A DNA stretch of 36,567 nt. Source: Candidatus Omnitrophota bacterium. GTDB taxonomy: Bacteria; Omnitrophota; Gorgyraeia; 2-01-FULL-45-10. Shown here piece by piece: positions 1 to 7,748 of this stretch; the stretch's first letter is position 1, and every line of letters begins with the position of its first letter. Both the position numbers and the translations under genes were made by a program. A model generated the notes under the pieces. The model made no database searches and had not been told where the DNA came from. It was given only the letters and a program-made list of their open reading frames with translations. The DNA lies in the NCBI GenBank assembly GCA_003142795.1, contig PLNN01000035.1, positions 1 to 36,567 of the forward strand, in the 5' to 3' direction.

Positions 1-2
1 CA

Positions 3-3000
3 TCCGGCATGGTCTACTACCATTATCTTGATGAGAATTGGAACAGTCAGGGATATGGAAGAGTGGATATATCGCGAAGACAGACCGCATTAGATGGCGA
101 GCTATCTTACACGTATACTTACTACCAGGATTCGGCAGGAAGGCTCGAGACGAAAAATGCATATTTTGACTCTAGCTTTACCAACCTTGTGGAAACCTAC
201 TTCTATGACAATGACCCTATAGGAACTGGACACAGCTATTACACCGATGGCCGCATCTCTTCGACAATACTTGCCTCACTCGATTCATCCGGCATGGTCT
301 ACTACCATTATCTTGATGAGAATTGGAACAGTCAAGGATATGGCAGAATGGACACATCGAGAAGAGAGACTGCGTTAGACGGTGAGATATCTTACACATA
401 TAGTTACTACCAGGACTCTACAGGAAGGCTCGAGACGAAAAATGCATATTCAGACCTTAATAGTACATCTCTTGTGAAAACCTACACGTATACCTATTAC
501 GATGATAGCTGTATCCTTTCAACAACACTTGCCTCACCTGATTCATCCGGCATGGTCTACTACCACTATCTTGATGAGGATTGGAACTCTCAGGGCTACG
601 GCAGAATAGACCAATCTGTGAGACAGTCTGCATTAGGTAGCGAGCTATCTTACACGTATAGTTACTACCAGGATTTCACAGGAAGGCTTGATACGAAAAA
701 TGCATATTTTGACTCTAGCTTTACCAACCTTGTGGAAACCTACTTCTATGACAATGACCCTATAGGAACTGGACACAGCTATTACACCGATGGCCGCATC
801 TCTTCGACAATACTTGCCTCACCCGATTCATCAGGCATGATCTACTACCATTATCTTGATGAGAACTGGAATGGTCAAGGGTATGGAAGGGTGGACTTAT
901 CGCGAAGACAGACTGCATTAGACGGTGAGATGTCTTACACATATAGTTACTACCAGGATTCCACAGGACGACTTGAGACGAAGAATGCGTATTCTGACTT
1001 AAACGGGACGGCTCTTATAACAACCCGCACCTATTATAATGATCCAACGAATTACCTTTCCTCAGTAACTTTTGCATTAGCCGATTCTTTTGGCATGATC
1101 TACTATCACTTTCTTGATGAAGATTGGAGCTCTCAAGGATACGGCAGGATTGATAAATCCGCATCAGATATTCCTCGTAACGGTAATCTTGAATATACAT
1201 TTAGCGGCGATCTTGTATATATAGGCGAGCTCTCATATGCCTATACTTATTATGACGATTCTACAGGTCGGCTCAAGACAGTGAATGCATATTCAGACTC
1301 CAATTGCATAAGCCTACTTACAACTTATAACTATTATAACGATTCTACGAATAGACTCGAGACAAAAGTAGATGCGGCCAGCGGCGAGACCTATACCTAT
1401 TATAACGATGCCTCGGGCTACATCGAATCTCAAACATTAGTTTCACCTGATTCTTTCGGGAACGTCTACTACCACTATATCAATGAGAACTGGAACAACC
1501 GGGGATTCGGCAGGGTCGATGAATCTATTATGCAGACTCCTGTTAACGGCGAGCTTTCTTATACGTATACTTACTATATCGAGGATCCGACCTGGGTCGA
1601 GACAAAGAACGCGTATTCCGATGCTAATTGTAAGATGCTTATAGCTACCTACAATTATTTTGATGATGAAACGAACAGGATTAAGTCAAAGACGGAGTTT
1701 CCTGCGGCTACATCTGGTGCGGCGTCACCGATGTTGGATGTCATCAATAGTCAAGGCGTAACCTATACCTATTATAACGATTCCACGGCATATGGGGAAT
1801 CCAAGACTTATATCAATACAAGCGGAAGGATTGAAACAGACTACTATCTAAACGAGAACTGGAATTACCGCAGCTACGGCAGGATCAGTAAATCTACGAC
1901 TGTCAGCGGGAATTCGTATTCCTATACTTACTATGACGATTCTACGGATCGCCTTCAGTCAGTAAGCTCATATTGGGACGATAACTGGACAACTCTCGAT
2001 GCTATCTATAATTATTCTGATGATCCAGCAAATAGAGTTATGTCAAGAACAGATTCTTCTCCATCAATACCTAATGTATCCAGAATAGATTACATCTATT
2101 ATAACGATTCATTAATAAAATCGAAAACTGTGGTTTTTTACAAGGGTTCCTATACTTTAGACTATCTTGATGAGAATTGGGATAATCAAGGCTATGGTAG
2201 AGTTAAGAAAGAATTTGACAATATTTATTATGGCGCCACTCATGAAATAGATATAATTTATTATTATTATACTGACGATTCGGGATGTCCCGCTGGAATG
2301 ACAGTTCATAGGGAATTCCCGGAATTCCCAAGCACATCCTACGATGGTAGTATAACCATAGCTAGGGGGTTTGACGTTGACCCATACCATTATACGCGTT
2401 ATACGCTTTGGCCCGGTAACACTCGGTTGTACTACACAGGTACTTTTTATCTCACTTATACCGGAAACTTGCTTGTTGAAGGAGAGCCCACGACGCAGAC
2501 ATTCAATGGTATTGATGTGACCGCTGGAGGTTGGGACGATACGTATGAGTCGCAAAATATATTGCAGGTTAATGCTATACAACAACAGATTTCGAATTTG
2601 AATAATTCGACTGACCAGTTTCCGAACGGCGAGGATGCGGGGAAACAACAAATCGATAATAAAAATCAGCAGATAGGTATTGATTCCAATAATATTATGG
2701 ATTTGAGTGATTTTATGAATCGTGATGATTTAAAAGCGGTATTAAAAGCAAAGTATGGTGATCAGAAGGGTACTGAATTATTTGATGGTGTAACGAATAT
2801 AGAAACTTATCTAAACCAGAATTATCCGTCTATCGATATAAGAGCTAACGATTACGTTAATACGACAGTAAATTTACCACCCACGCTCGACAATCTGGGT
2901 ATCAAGATATCATTTTCCGCCGGCGACCCATTTTTTGGTAGTTATGATGTAGATCCTTTACTCGGAGTTTATAATGGCCGCGATGCTTTTGTTAAAGTTG

Positions 3001-3539
3001 ATATCGACCTCAAGAATGGCTCTGCCGTAGAAGCGAATATAACGACTACTTCAGGACCAACATTCTTTACCAAGACGACCTTAAGCACAGATTTGACCCA
3101 GATAGGCTCAGAGAACGGTTCATATATCACTCTCTACTCTCCAGCATTGTCTTCTACCTCCTACAATTTTTCTGGCGTCAATGCCGAGGGCTGTTATTTT
3201 GGGGTACGCTATGATACGGTTAATACAACTGACCTGTTACATACGAATTCCGAAGCCCTTGTCTACATTCCGCAGGAAGTGATAGAAGGGCGGAGGCAGG
3301 CCGTGACCAGTAGTGAAGTATATGGGAAATTATTGTATGATATATACAACAATACCAAAATGTCTTTGACACCGGCAGAGATGAATATTATTGAAACGGG
3401 AACTGCAGTGATTGCCCAACAGGCCCTGCAGAATATTACATCGCTGACACCGACCGACAAGATGAGTATAATCAATGGCCAGATAGCCGATATACTTTAT
3501 AAAGTTATGGCGCCACATATAATATATTATATAGAGTAA
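3..3539 (+). CDS. YD/RHS-like tandem-repeat surface protein, 5'-truncated by window edge
   Basis: The reading frame is open from the first bases, so the ATG at 9 is an internal Met of a repeat and not the start. About 765 residues are tandem repeats of the type 'YTYYxDSTGRLETKNAYSD' plus 'YLDENWNSQGYGR'; the DENW-type motif recurs eight times. The GRL/YD pattern resembles RHS/YD repeats, which in known proteins build secreted beta-shells or surface fibres. The last ~400 residues are non-repetitive, begin with a Gln/Asn-rich stretch and match no family I recognise. There is no visible RHS core motif, protease or toxin domain, so a polymorphic toxin role is not supported. Most likely a very large exported or cell-surface protein; signal and anchoring lie outside the window. 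Repeat decay grows toward the C terminus. Confidence 0.75.
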   Translation, partial: SGMVYYHYLDENWNSQGYGRVDISRRQTALDGELSYTYTYYQDSAGRLETKNAYFDSSFTNLVETYFYDNDPIGTGHSYYTDGRISSTILASLDSSGMVYYHYLDENWNSQGYGRMDTSRRETALDGEISYTYSYYQDSTGRLETKNAYSDLNSTSLVKTYTYTYYDDSCILSTTLASPDSSGMVYYHYLDEDWNSQGYGRIDQSVRQSALGSELSYTYSYYQDFTGRLDTKNAYFDSSFTNLVETYFYDNDPIGTGHSYYTDGRISSTILASPDSSGMIYYHYLDENWNGQGYGRVDLSRRQTALDGEMSYTYSYYQDSTGRLETKNAYSDLNGTALITTRTYYNDPTNYLSSVTFALADSFGMIYYHFLDEDWSSQGYGRIDKSASDIPRNGNLEYTFSGDLVYIGELSYAYTYYDDSTGRLKTVNAYSDSNCISLLTTYNYYNDSTNRLETKVDAASGETYTYYNDASGYIESQTLVSPDSFGNVYYHYINENWNNRGFGRVDESIMQTPVNGELSYTYTYYIEDPTWVETKNAYSDANCKMLIATYNYFDDETNRIKSKTEFPAATSGAASPMLDVINSQGVTYTYYNDSTAYGESKTYINTSGRIETDYYLNENWNYRSYGRISKSTTVSGNSYSYTYYDDSTDRLQSVSSYWDDNWTTLDAIYNYSDDPANRVMSRTDSSPSIPNVSRIDYIYYNDSLIKSKTVVFYKGSYTLDYLDENWDNQGYGRVKKEFDNIYYGATHEIDIIYYYYTDDSGCPAGMTVHREFPEFPSTSYDGSITIARGFDVDPYHYTRYTLWPGNTRLYYTGTFYLTYTGNLLVEGEPTTQTFNGIDVTAGGWDDTYESQNILQVNAIQQQISNLNNSTDQFPNGEDAGKQQIDNKNQQIGIDSNNIMDLSDFMNRDDLKAVLKAKYGDQKGTELFDGVTNIETYLNQNYPSIDIRANDYVNTTVNLPPTLDNLGIKISFSAGDPFFGSYDVDPLLGVYNGRDAFVKVDIDLKNGSAVEANITTTSGPTFFTKTTLSTDLTQIGSENGSYITLYSPALSSTSYNFSGVNAEGCYFGVRYDTVNTTDLLHTNSEALVYIPQEVIEGRRQAVTSSEVYGKLLYDIYNNTKMSLTPAEMNIIETGTAVIAQQALQNITSLTPTDKMSIINGQIADILYKVMAPHIIYYIE
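9..2300 (+). repeat. Tandem coding repeats, alternating ~285 and 258 bp units
   Basis: The repeat anchor 'GMVYYHYLDE' or its variants starts at 9, 294, 552 and 837, giving spacings of 285, 258 and 285 bases. The higher-order period is therefore 543 bases (181 codons). A block of 130 bases (150-279) is identical to 693-822, which implies recent duplication or gene conversion. Units further 3' are progressively more diverged. Confidence 0.85.
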
Positions 3540-3574
3540 CCCAACTGTTCAAGAGTATTATAGGAAAGACAAAA

Positions 3575-4546
3575 ATGAATAAATCTAAAATTTTATTATA
3601 TGGTGCAATTTTTATAATCTTATTTTCCACTGCAAGGTGTTTTGCATCTGATAAAGGGCCTGAAATAAAAGGGAGATTCGTTTTTGATTCAAATAGGCAA
3701 TCATTTTCAGATATCTTCATTACCGAAAATGGCAAAACAAGACTTCTTCTAAAAAATGCAGGACATCCCGTTTGGTCTGCAAGTGGAAAGATAATTGCTT
3801 GTACAAGCATTGATGATGAATTAAAGAAGTATGGATTTTGGATCGTGGATTACAACAACAATAATAAAGAATTTATAGAAATGCCAGCGGGACTTGGAAT
3901 GCCGGTTATTTTTGGATGGAGTCCGGATGATACAAAGATATATTATGTACCACACTCCCTTGTAAGATCGGAATATAAGAATAAGGTTTACTATTATAAT
4001 CTTTTATCAAAGACTCACACAAAGATAATAGAATTGGACGAGAAATTTTACATTCAGGTTTTCAAAATCTCTCCTAAGGGCGATAAGTTTATAATAAGCG
4101 GTTCGGCTGGCATGCGAAATCTTGCTTCTTATATATCAAATAGCGACGGAACAAATCTCAGGATGATAGGAAAATATAGAGGTAACAGTGCATGGTATCC
4201 CGATAATGAGCATATAGTTTATATAACGAATATCTCAGAAGACGGTCAGCAGTATTCTTACGATATACCTGCGCGGGGATATTTTTTTAGGATGAACATA
4301 AACACTGGTAAGATAGAAAAACTATGGCGCTGTAATATACCGTGGCTCATGGATATCAAAATATCACGTGATGGTAAATATTTTTATTATGTGGCCTCAG
4401 TGCCGGGAGGAGGGCGCGCTATATACGTCTCCCCGATAGACAATCCCGATAAAGTGATCCAGGTAACACATCCTGTGCCCTTAACCTCAGTTCCAGGCAG
4501 TCATTCGCACGATGATAATCCCGATTGGTATCAAGAAGGTAAATAG
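3575..4546 (+). CDS. Secreted TolB-like/PD40 beta-propeller protein
   Basis: The 323-residue product starts with a clear signal peptide (MNKSKILLYGAIFIILFSTA, likely cleaved after CFA). It then carries repeated WD40-like (PD40) blades with phrases such as 'WSPDDTKIYYV', 'ISPKGDKFIIS', 'WYPDNEHIVYI' and 'ISRDGKYFYYV'. These are typical of TolB C-terminal and DPP-IV-type propellers, which mediate protein contacts in the periplasm. There is no TolB N-terminal domain and no peptidase domain, so it is a stand-alone propeller. The start is preceded by AGGAAAG at good spacing. It lies 35 bases after the repeat protein and may be co-transcribed with it. The binding partner is unknown. Confidence 0.7.
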   Translation: MNKSKILLYGAIFIILFSTARCFASDKGPEIKGRFVFDSNRQSFSDIFITENGKTRLLLKNAGHPVWSASGKIIACTSIDDELKKYGFWIVDYNNNNKEFIEMPAGLGMPVIFGWSPDDTKIYYVPHSLVRSEYKNKVYYYNLLSKTHTKIIELDEKFYIQVFKISPKGDKFIISGSAGMRNLASYISNSDGTNLRMIGKYRGNSAWYPDNEHIVYITNISEDGQQYSYDIPARGYFFRMNINTGKIEKLWRCNIPWLMDIKISRDGKYFYYVASVPGGGRAIYVSPIDNPDKVIQVTHPVPLTSVPGSHSHDDNPDWYQEGK

Positions 4547-4569
4547 GGGACGTGTCATTTAGGGACACA
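4547..4569 (+). repeat. Degenerate GGGGAC-type palindrome fragment
   Basis: Directly after the propeller gene stop, GTGTC (4552-4556) and GACAC (4564-4568) form a short inverted repeat within 'GGGACGTGTC...GGGACAC'. The wording resembles the palindromes at 5043 and 24726, so it may be a decayed copy of the same dispersed family. It could also help terminate the upstream transcript. Confidence 0.4.
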
Positions 4570-4607
4570 CAACTCTAAAGTATTTTAAAATATTTTGCAA
4601 TAATTTA

Positions 4608-4660
4608 GCCTCTTTTTACGTCTTTATATATGAGAACATGTATAAAGACGATCAAGAGGC
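4608..4660 (+). terminator. Long hairpin between propeller gene and comEC
   Basis: An inner 14-bp stem (4619-4632 with 4637-4650, one G-T wobble) closes on an AGAA loop. An outer 7-bp stem GCCTCTT/AAGAGGC (4608-4614 with 4654-4660) extends it across a small internal loop. It is followed by TTTTAAAT, a weak terminator-like tail. It ends 26 bases before the comEC start, so it could be the terminator of the propeller gene or a leader hairpin affecting comEC. Confidence 0.5.
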
Positions 4661-4686
4661 TTTTAAATATCAAAAAGGTAAGTTAG

Positions 4687-7149
4687 ATGAAACGTCCCAT
4701 CCTATACATAGTCATACCATTCTGTATCGGAATAGCGCTTGAGCGCTTTCTCAAGATCCCTGCCGCATATTCGATCATAGCCAGTTTTATTTTTATAGCT
4801 CTTGCCTTATTAAGATCCAATAAAAATGTATTTTCGCACATCAGCCTATACGCAGCCTTATTCTTCTTCGGCATGGCTGCCTATCAGAATTCAACACAAT
4901 TGCCTGCAGACCATATATCCCATTATATCCAAGACATGCCGCAACAGGTCCTTGTGAGGGGAGTGGTGATAGATGATCCGATAACGTCTTCAGCATTATA
5001 TGGTAAAAAGAGGACGGGTTTTGTGCTCCAGGTTAAAGGATTGGGAAAAATGGGACAGTCCCCTTTGGGGACAGTCCCTATTTTTCCTGTTACCGGCCTC
5101 GTAAAAGTCAGCGCCTACTCCGATAAGGGAATACCGGTATCTTTCGGCGACGAGCTTCTCCTTGGGGGAGTATTGGCAAAACCGCACGGACTGAAGAATC
5201 CCGGCGTCTTCGATTACGAGGAATATCTGGCGATAAAAGACGTCCATGCCGTCCTTCGAGTGAAAGATGATTCACCGATAAAGAAACTCGGCAACCGTGC
5301 CGGATGGTTCAACAAATCCGCTTATAAGTTAAGGCACGCCATAAGGAACTTATTCGACAAATATCTAGAGCCTCCTTACGGCGGATTTATGAACGCGATA
5401 ATGATAGGCGACAGGAGCGCGCTCCCGGATACCATTATGGATGACTTCATAAAGACAGGCACGGTCCACATCATCGCCATAAGCGGCCTTAATGTAGGAT
5501 TGATCGCCGCGCTGTTCTTAGCGTTCTTCGGCATATTGCGATTCCCGAAGAAGATCAATCTTGCGCTGACGCTCGTATTTCTTGTTTTCTATACTATCGT
5601 CGCAGGCTCAAGCCCGCCGATAATCAGGGCCACGATGATGTTCGCAGTATTTGTCATAGGATATATAATAGACAGGGAAACCGATACCCTGAATTCTCTT
5701 TCTTTGGCCGCGTTTTTAATACTTCTTTGGAACCCGAAAGAGCTGTTTGACCCGAGTTTCCAGCTCACATTTGTGTCCCTGGCCGGCGTAATAATATTTG
5801 TTCCGAAGATAAATGAGCTGACAGGGTTCGCAATGGCCGCAAGGCGCGTTTCTGTCTTGCAAAGAATGGCCCGTTATTTATATATCGGCATAGTGACATC
5901 GATAGCCGCATGGCTTATAACGTGGCCTATAATTTTAGCTTACTTCAATATAGTTTCGCCAATATCCATAATAGCCAACCTTGTCGTCATACCGTTATTA
6001 TTTGTCCTGACGGCGGCTTCATTCATATTTGCCGGCATAGGTTTTCTGTCAAATTTTTTTGCGAATGCGGCCGCGCCGCTCTTATGCGCCGTCGAAAAAT
6101 GCCTTTTTATGTCGAATCGCTTTTTTGCCGGGATCCCGCTCTCTCACTTCAGGGGGCCCGCGCCGGGGCTTACGTTCCTCGTTCTCTATTATTCGTTGAT
6201 TGCGCTATTGTTTTTACCGGCCATGGTTGAATTCGGCCGGATAACTTTAAGAAGGCAAAGCGTTCTTTTGGTTATTCTCATATTTTTGAATATATTGGTA
6301 TGGCAAGAGAGCATAAATTTCAATAACCAAACTTTAAAGATAACATTTTTAGATGTGGGGCAGGGAGATTCCGCATTTATAGAACTTCCGGGAAATGGGA
6401 ATGCGCTGATCGACGGAGGGCCGGGCGGAGAAGAGGGAAGGTTCGATGCCGGGAAATCCGTAGTAGCGCCGTATCTATGGAATAAAGGAGTAAGATCGAT
6501 CGACGCCGTTATCGTGACGCACTTTCACGCGGACCATTTGGGCGGGCTCATCTACATATTGAAAAATTTTAAAATAGGCTGCGTCATAGATAGCGGCGCG
6601 GTGATACCGGATAGCGCGATGTATAATGAATACATAAAGATCCTGAAGAAAAACCGCATAAGACATTTAAGGGTCGCGAGCGGCGATGTGATCGGACAAG
6701 TGAGCGGCGTGAAATTTTTCGTGTTGAACCCTTCGGAAAACGCCGGCGCGCAGGGATCGTTGTCTTCGGAGAATGACAATTCCGTAGTTCTGAAACTTGT
6801 TTATAAAAATTTCAGCTGTATCTTTTGCGGCGACGCATCATCCGGGGCCATGAGAAACATTATTTCGTATGATTCGTTTTTGAGGTCGGAGGTTATGAAA
6901 GCGCCACATCACGGCGGAGGTCTTGGCGATGAAGAAATCGCGTCGGACTTTTTCATTCGCGTGTCGCCGAAGGTATGCATAATGAGCGCAGGGGATATGT
7001 ACAAGCGAGTTGCGCGGCCTGAGCCAGGATCAAATTTTATAAATTATTTAAATTCAATATGTTATGAAACAAGAAAAAATGGCGCAATAGAAATTTTATC
7101 GGATGGAAGTAGCCCGTATAAAGTCAAAACATACGGGCAGAAAAACTAA
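4687..7149 (+). CDS. comEC: ComEC/Rec2 family DNA internalisation protein
   Basis: This 820-residue inner-membrane protein has the full ComEC layout. It begins with an N-terminal membrane/DUF4131 part, followed by the multi-helix Competence domain (about 230-510, with 'HIIAISGLNVGLIAA' as the family signature). A C-terminal metallo-beta-lactamase domain follows (about 549-815), with 'LDVGQGDS', 'THFHADHLGG' and 'APHHGG' metal-site motifs intact. ComEC forms the channel that brings single-stranded DNA into the cytoplasm, and the lactamase domain is thought to degrade the non-transported strand. The start follows an AAAGGT ribosome site. Residues about 119-133 ('GQSPLGTVPIF') are encoded by an inserted palindromic repeat, see the separate entry. 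The gene otherwise looks intact. Confidence 0.93.
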   Translation: MKRPILYIVIPFCIGIALERFLKIPAAYSIIASFIFIALALLRSNKNVFSHISLYAALFFFGMAAYQNSTQLPADHISHYIQDMPQQVLVRGVVIDDPITSSALYGKKRTGFVLQVKGLGKMGQSPLGTVPIFPVTGLVKVSAYSDKGIPVSFGDELLLGGVLAKPHGLKNPGVFDYEEYLAIKDVHAVLRVKDDSPIKKLGNRAGWFNKSAYKLRHAIRNLFDKYLEPPYGGFMNAIMIGDRSALPDTIMDDFIKTGTVHIIAISGLNVGLIAALFLAFFGILRFPKKINLALTLVFLVFYTIVAGSSPPIIRATMMFAVFVIGYIIDRETDTLNSLSLAAFLILLWNPKELFDPSFQLTFVSLAGVIIFVPKINELTGFAMAARRVSVLQRMARYLYIGIVTSIAAWLITWPIILAYFNIVSPISIIANLVVIPLLFVLTAASFIFAGIGFLSNFFANAAAPLLCAVEKCLFMSNRFFAGIPLSHFRGPAPGLTFLVLYYSLIALLFLPAMVEFGRITLRRQSVLLVILIFLNILVWQESINFNNQTLKITFLDVGQGDSAFIELPGNGNALIDGGPGGEEGRFDAGKSVVAPYLWNKGVRSIDAVIVTHFHADHLGGLIYILKNFKIGCVIDSGAVIPDSAMYNEYIKILKKNRIRHLRVASGDVIGQVSGVKFFVLNPSENAGAQGSLSSENDNSVVLKLVYKNFSCIFCGDASSGAMRNIISYDSFLRSEVMKAPHHGGGLGDEEIASDFFIRVSPKVCIMSAGDMYKRVARPEPGSNFINYLNSICYETRKNGAIEILSDGSSPYKVKTYGQKN
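5043..5087 (+). repeat. Palindromic GGGACAGTCCCC repeat inserted in frame in comEC
   Basis: Two 12-base arms (GGGACAGTCCCC and GGGGACAGTCCC) flank TTT. They are bracketed by GGGAAAAAT and TATTTTTCC, so the whole element is an imperfect palindrome of about 45 bases. It keeps the comEC frame open. Similar GGGGAC-rich palindromes are typical of dispersed REP-like repeats mobilised by RAYT (TnpA-REP) transposases; that assignment is by resemblance. Confidence 0.75.
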
Positions 7150-7166
7150 CTTTTTTATATTTTACC

Positions 7167-7195
7167 TTGACAAAGTATATATTATATGATATATT
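7167..7195 (+). promoter_or_regulatory. Sigma-70-type promoter for the PilZ gene
   Basis: TTGACA (7167-7172), a 17-base spacer and TATATT (7190-7195) lie just after comEC. Transcription would start near 7202, leaving a ~90-base leader before the PilZ gene. Confidence 0.65.
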
Positions 7196-7290
7196 TTAAC
7201 AAATTGAAGCGATTTTCAGATGCAGGAATTATATTATTTTTATAAAATGTCCCGGGAAAAACAAGGGATAAAATAGGAGCCAGACGCTAG

Positions 7291-7656
7291 ATGGAGAATC
7301 TAAATAATGTGGAAGAGAAACGCAGATACAGAAGAATAGATTCGGCCCTTTCGGTTAGGTACAGAAATTTAAGAAAAAACGAAAATCCCACGATCGAATC
7401 CCTCAGTAAAAACATAGGCGAGGGAGGGGTGTGTTTTAACTCGGGCGAATTTATTTCGCTTGCTTGCCGCATGATAGTGGAGATAACCCTGCCAACGACA
7501 CCAAAACCGATAAAGGCCATATCGAAAGTGGCCTGGATCAGAAAGATTCCTGCCGGCGATAGTTACCAGATAGGCAATCAGTTCTTGGAAATAACCAAAG
7601 ACGACAGGGATCGCATATCGCAATTCATCAATCAGGTAGTGAAGTTAAATACCTGA
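7291..7656 (+). CDS. PilZ-domain protein, putative c-di-GMP effector
   Basis: A 121-residue single-domain protein. Near the N terminus it has the arginine motif 'RRYRR' (residues 11-15). About 30 residues later it has 'NIGEGG', which matches the second PilZ signature (D/N-x-S-x-x-G) with Gly in place of Ser. Together these bind cyclic di-GMP in known PilZ proteins. The rest is the beta-barrel, ending in a short helix 'DRDRISQFINQVV'. The start has AGGAG 11 bases upstream. It has its own promoter and stands alone, so its output (motility, polysaccharide, surface adhesion) cannot be told. Confidence 0.8.
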   Translation: MENLNNVEEKRRYRRIDSALSVRYRNLRKNENPTIESLSKNIGEGGVCFNSGEFISLACRMIVEITLPTTPKPIKAISKVAWIRKIPAGDSYQIGNQFLEITKDDRDRISQFINQVVKLNT

Positions 7657-7703
7657 CCTCATCGGAAACTGAAGTTCCCTCATCCTAAAAAGTAATTCAT
7701 TCT

Positions 7704-7733
7704 TTGACTAATCGATCATTTGCATGGTATAAT
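7704..7733 (+). promoter_or_regulatory. Sigma-70-type promoter of the TPR-lptE-holA operon
   Basis: TTGACT (7704-7709), an 18-base spacer and a perfect TATAAT (7728-7733). The TTG that the ORF track uses as a start codon is this -35 box. Predicted transcription start is about 7740, only some 9 bases before the ATG at 7749. Confidence 0.7.
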
Positions 7734-7748
7734 TTATCCTTAAAATAT

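Noticed and set aside
2157-2651. 164-codon minus-strand ORF opposite the repeat protein
   Set aside because: Antisense shadow of the plus-strand frame; no start signal and no domain.
3-3539. RHS polymorphic toxin
   Set aside because: YD-like repeats are present, but there is no RHS core/protease motif and no small toxin domain or immunity gene after the C terminus.
7220-7276. 18-codon leader ORF in the PilZ gene's 5' leader (MQELYYFYKMSREKQGIK)
   Set aside because: No Shine-Dalgarno before it and no regulatory codon pattern; its stop overlapping the PilZ ribosome site is probably chance.
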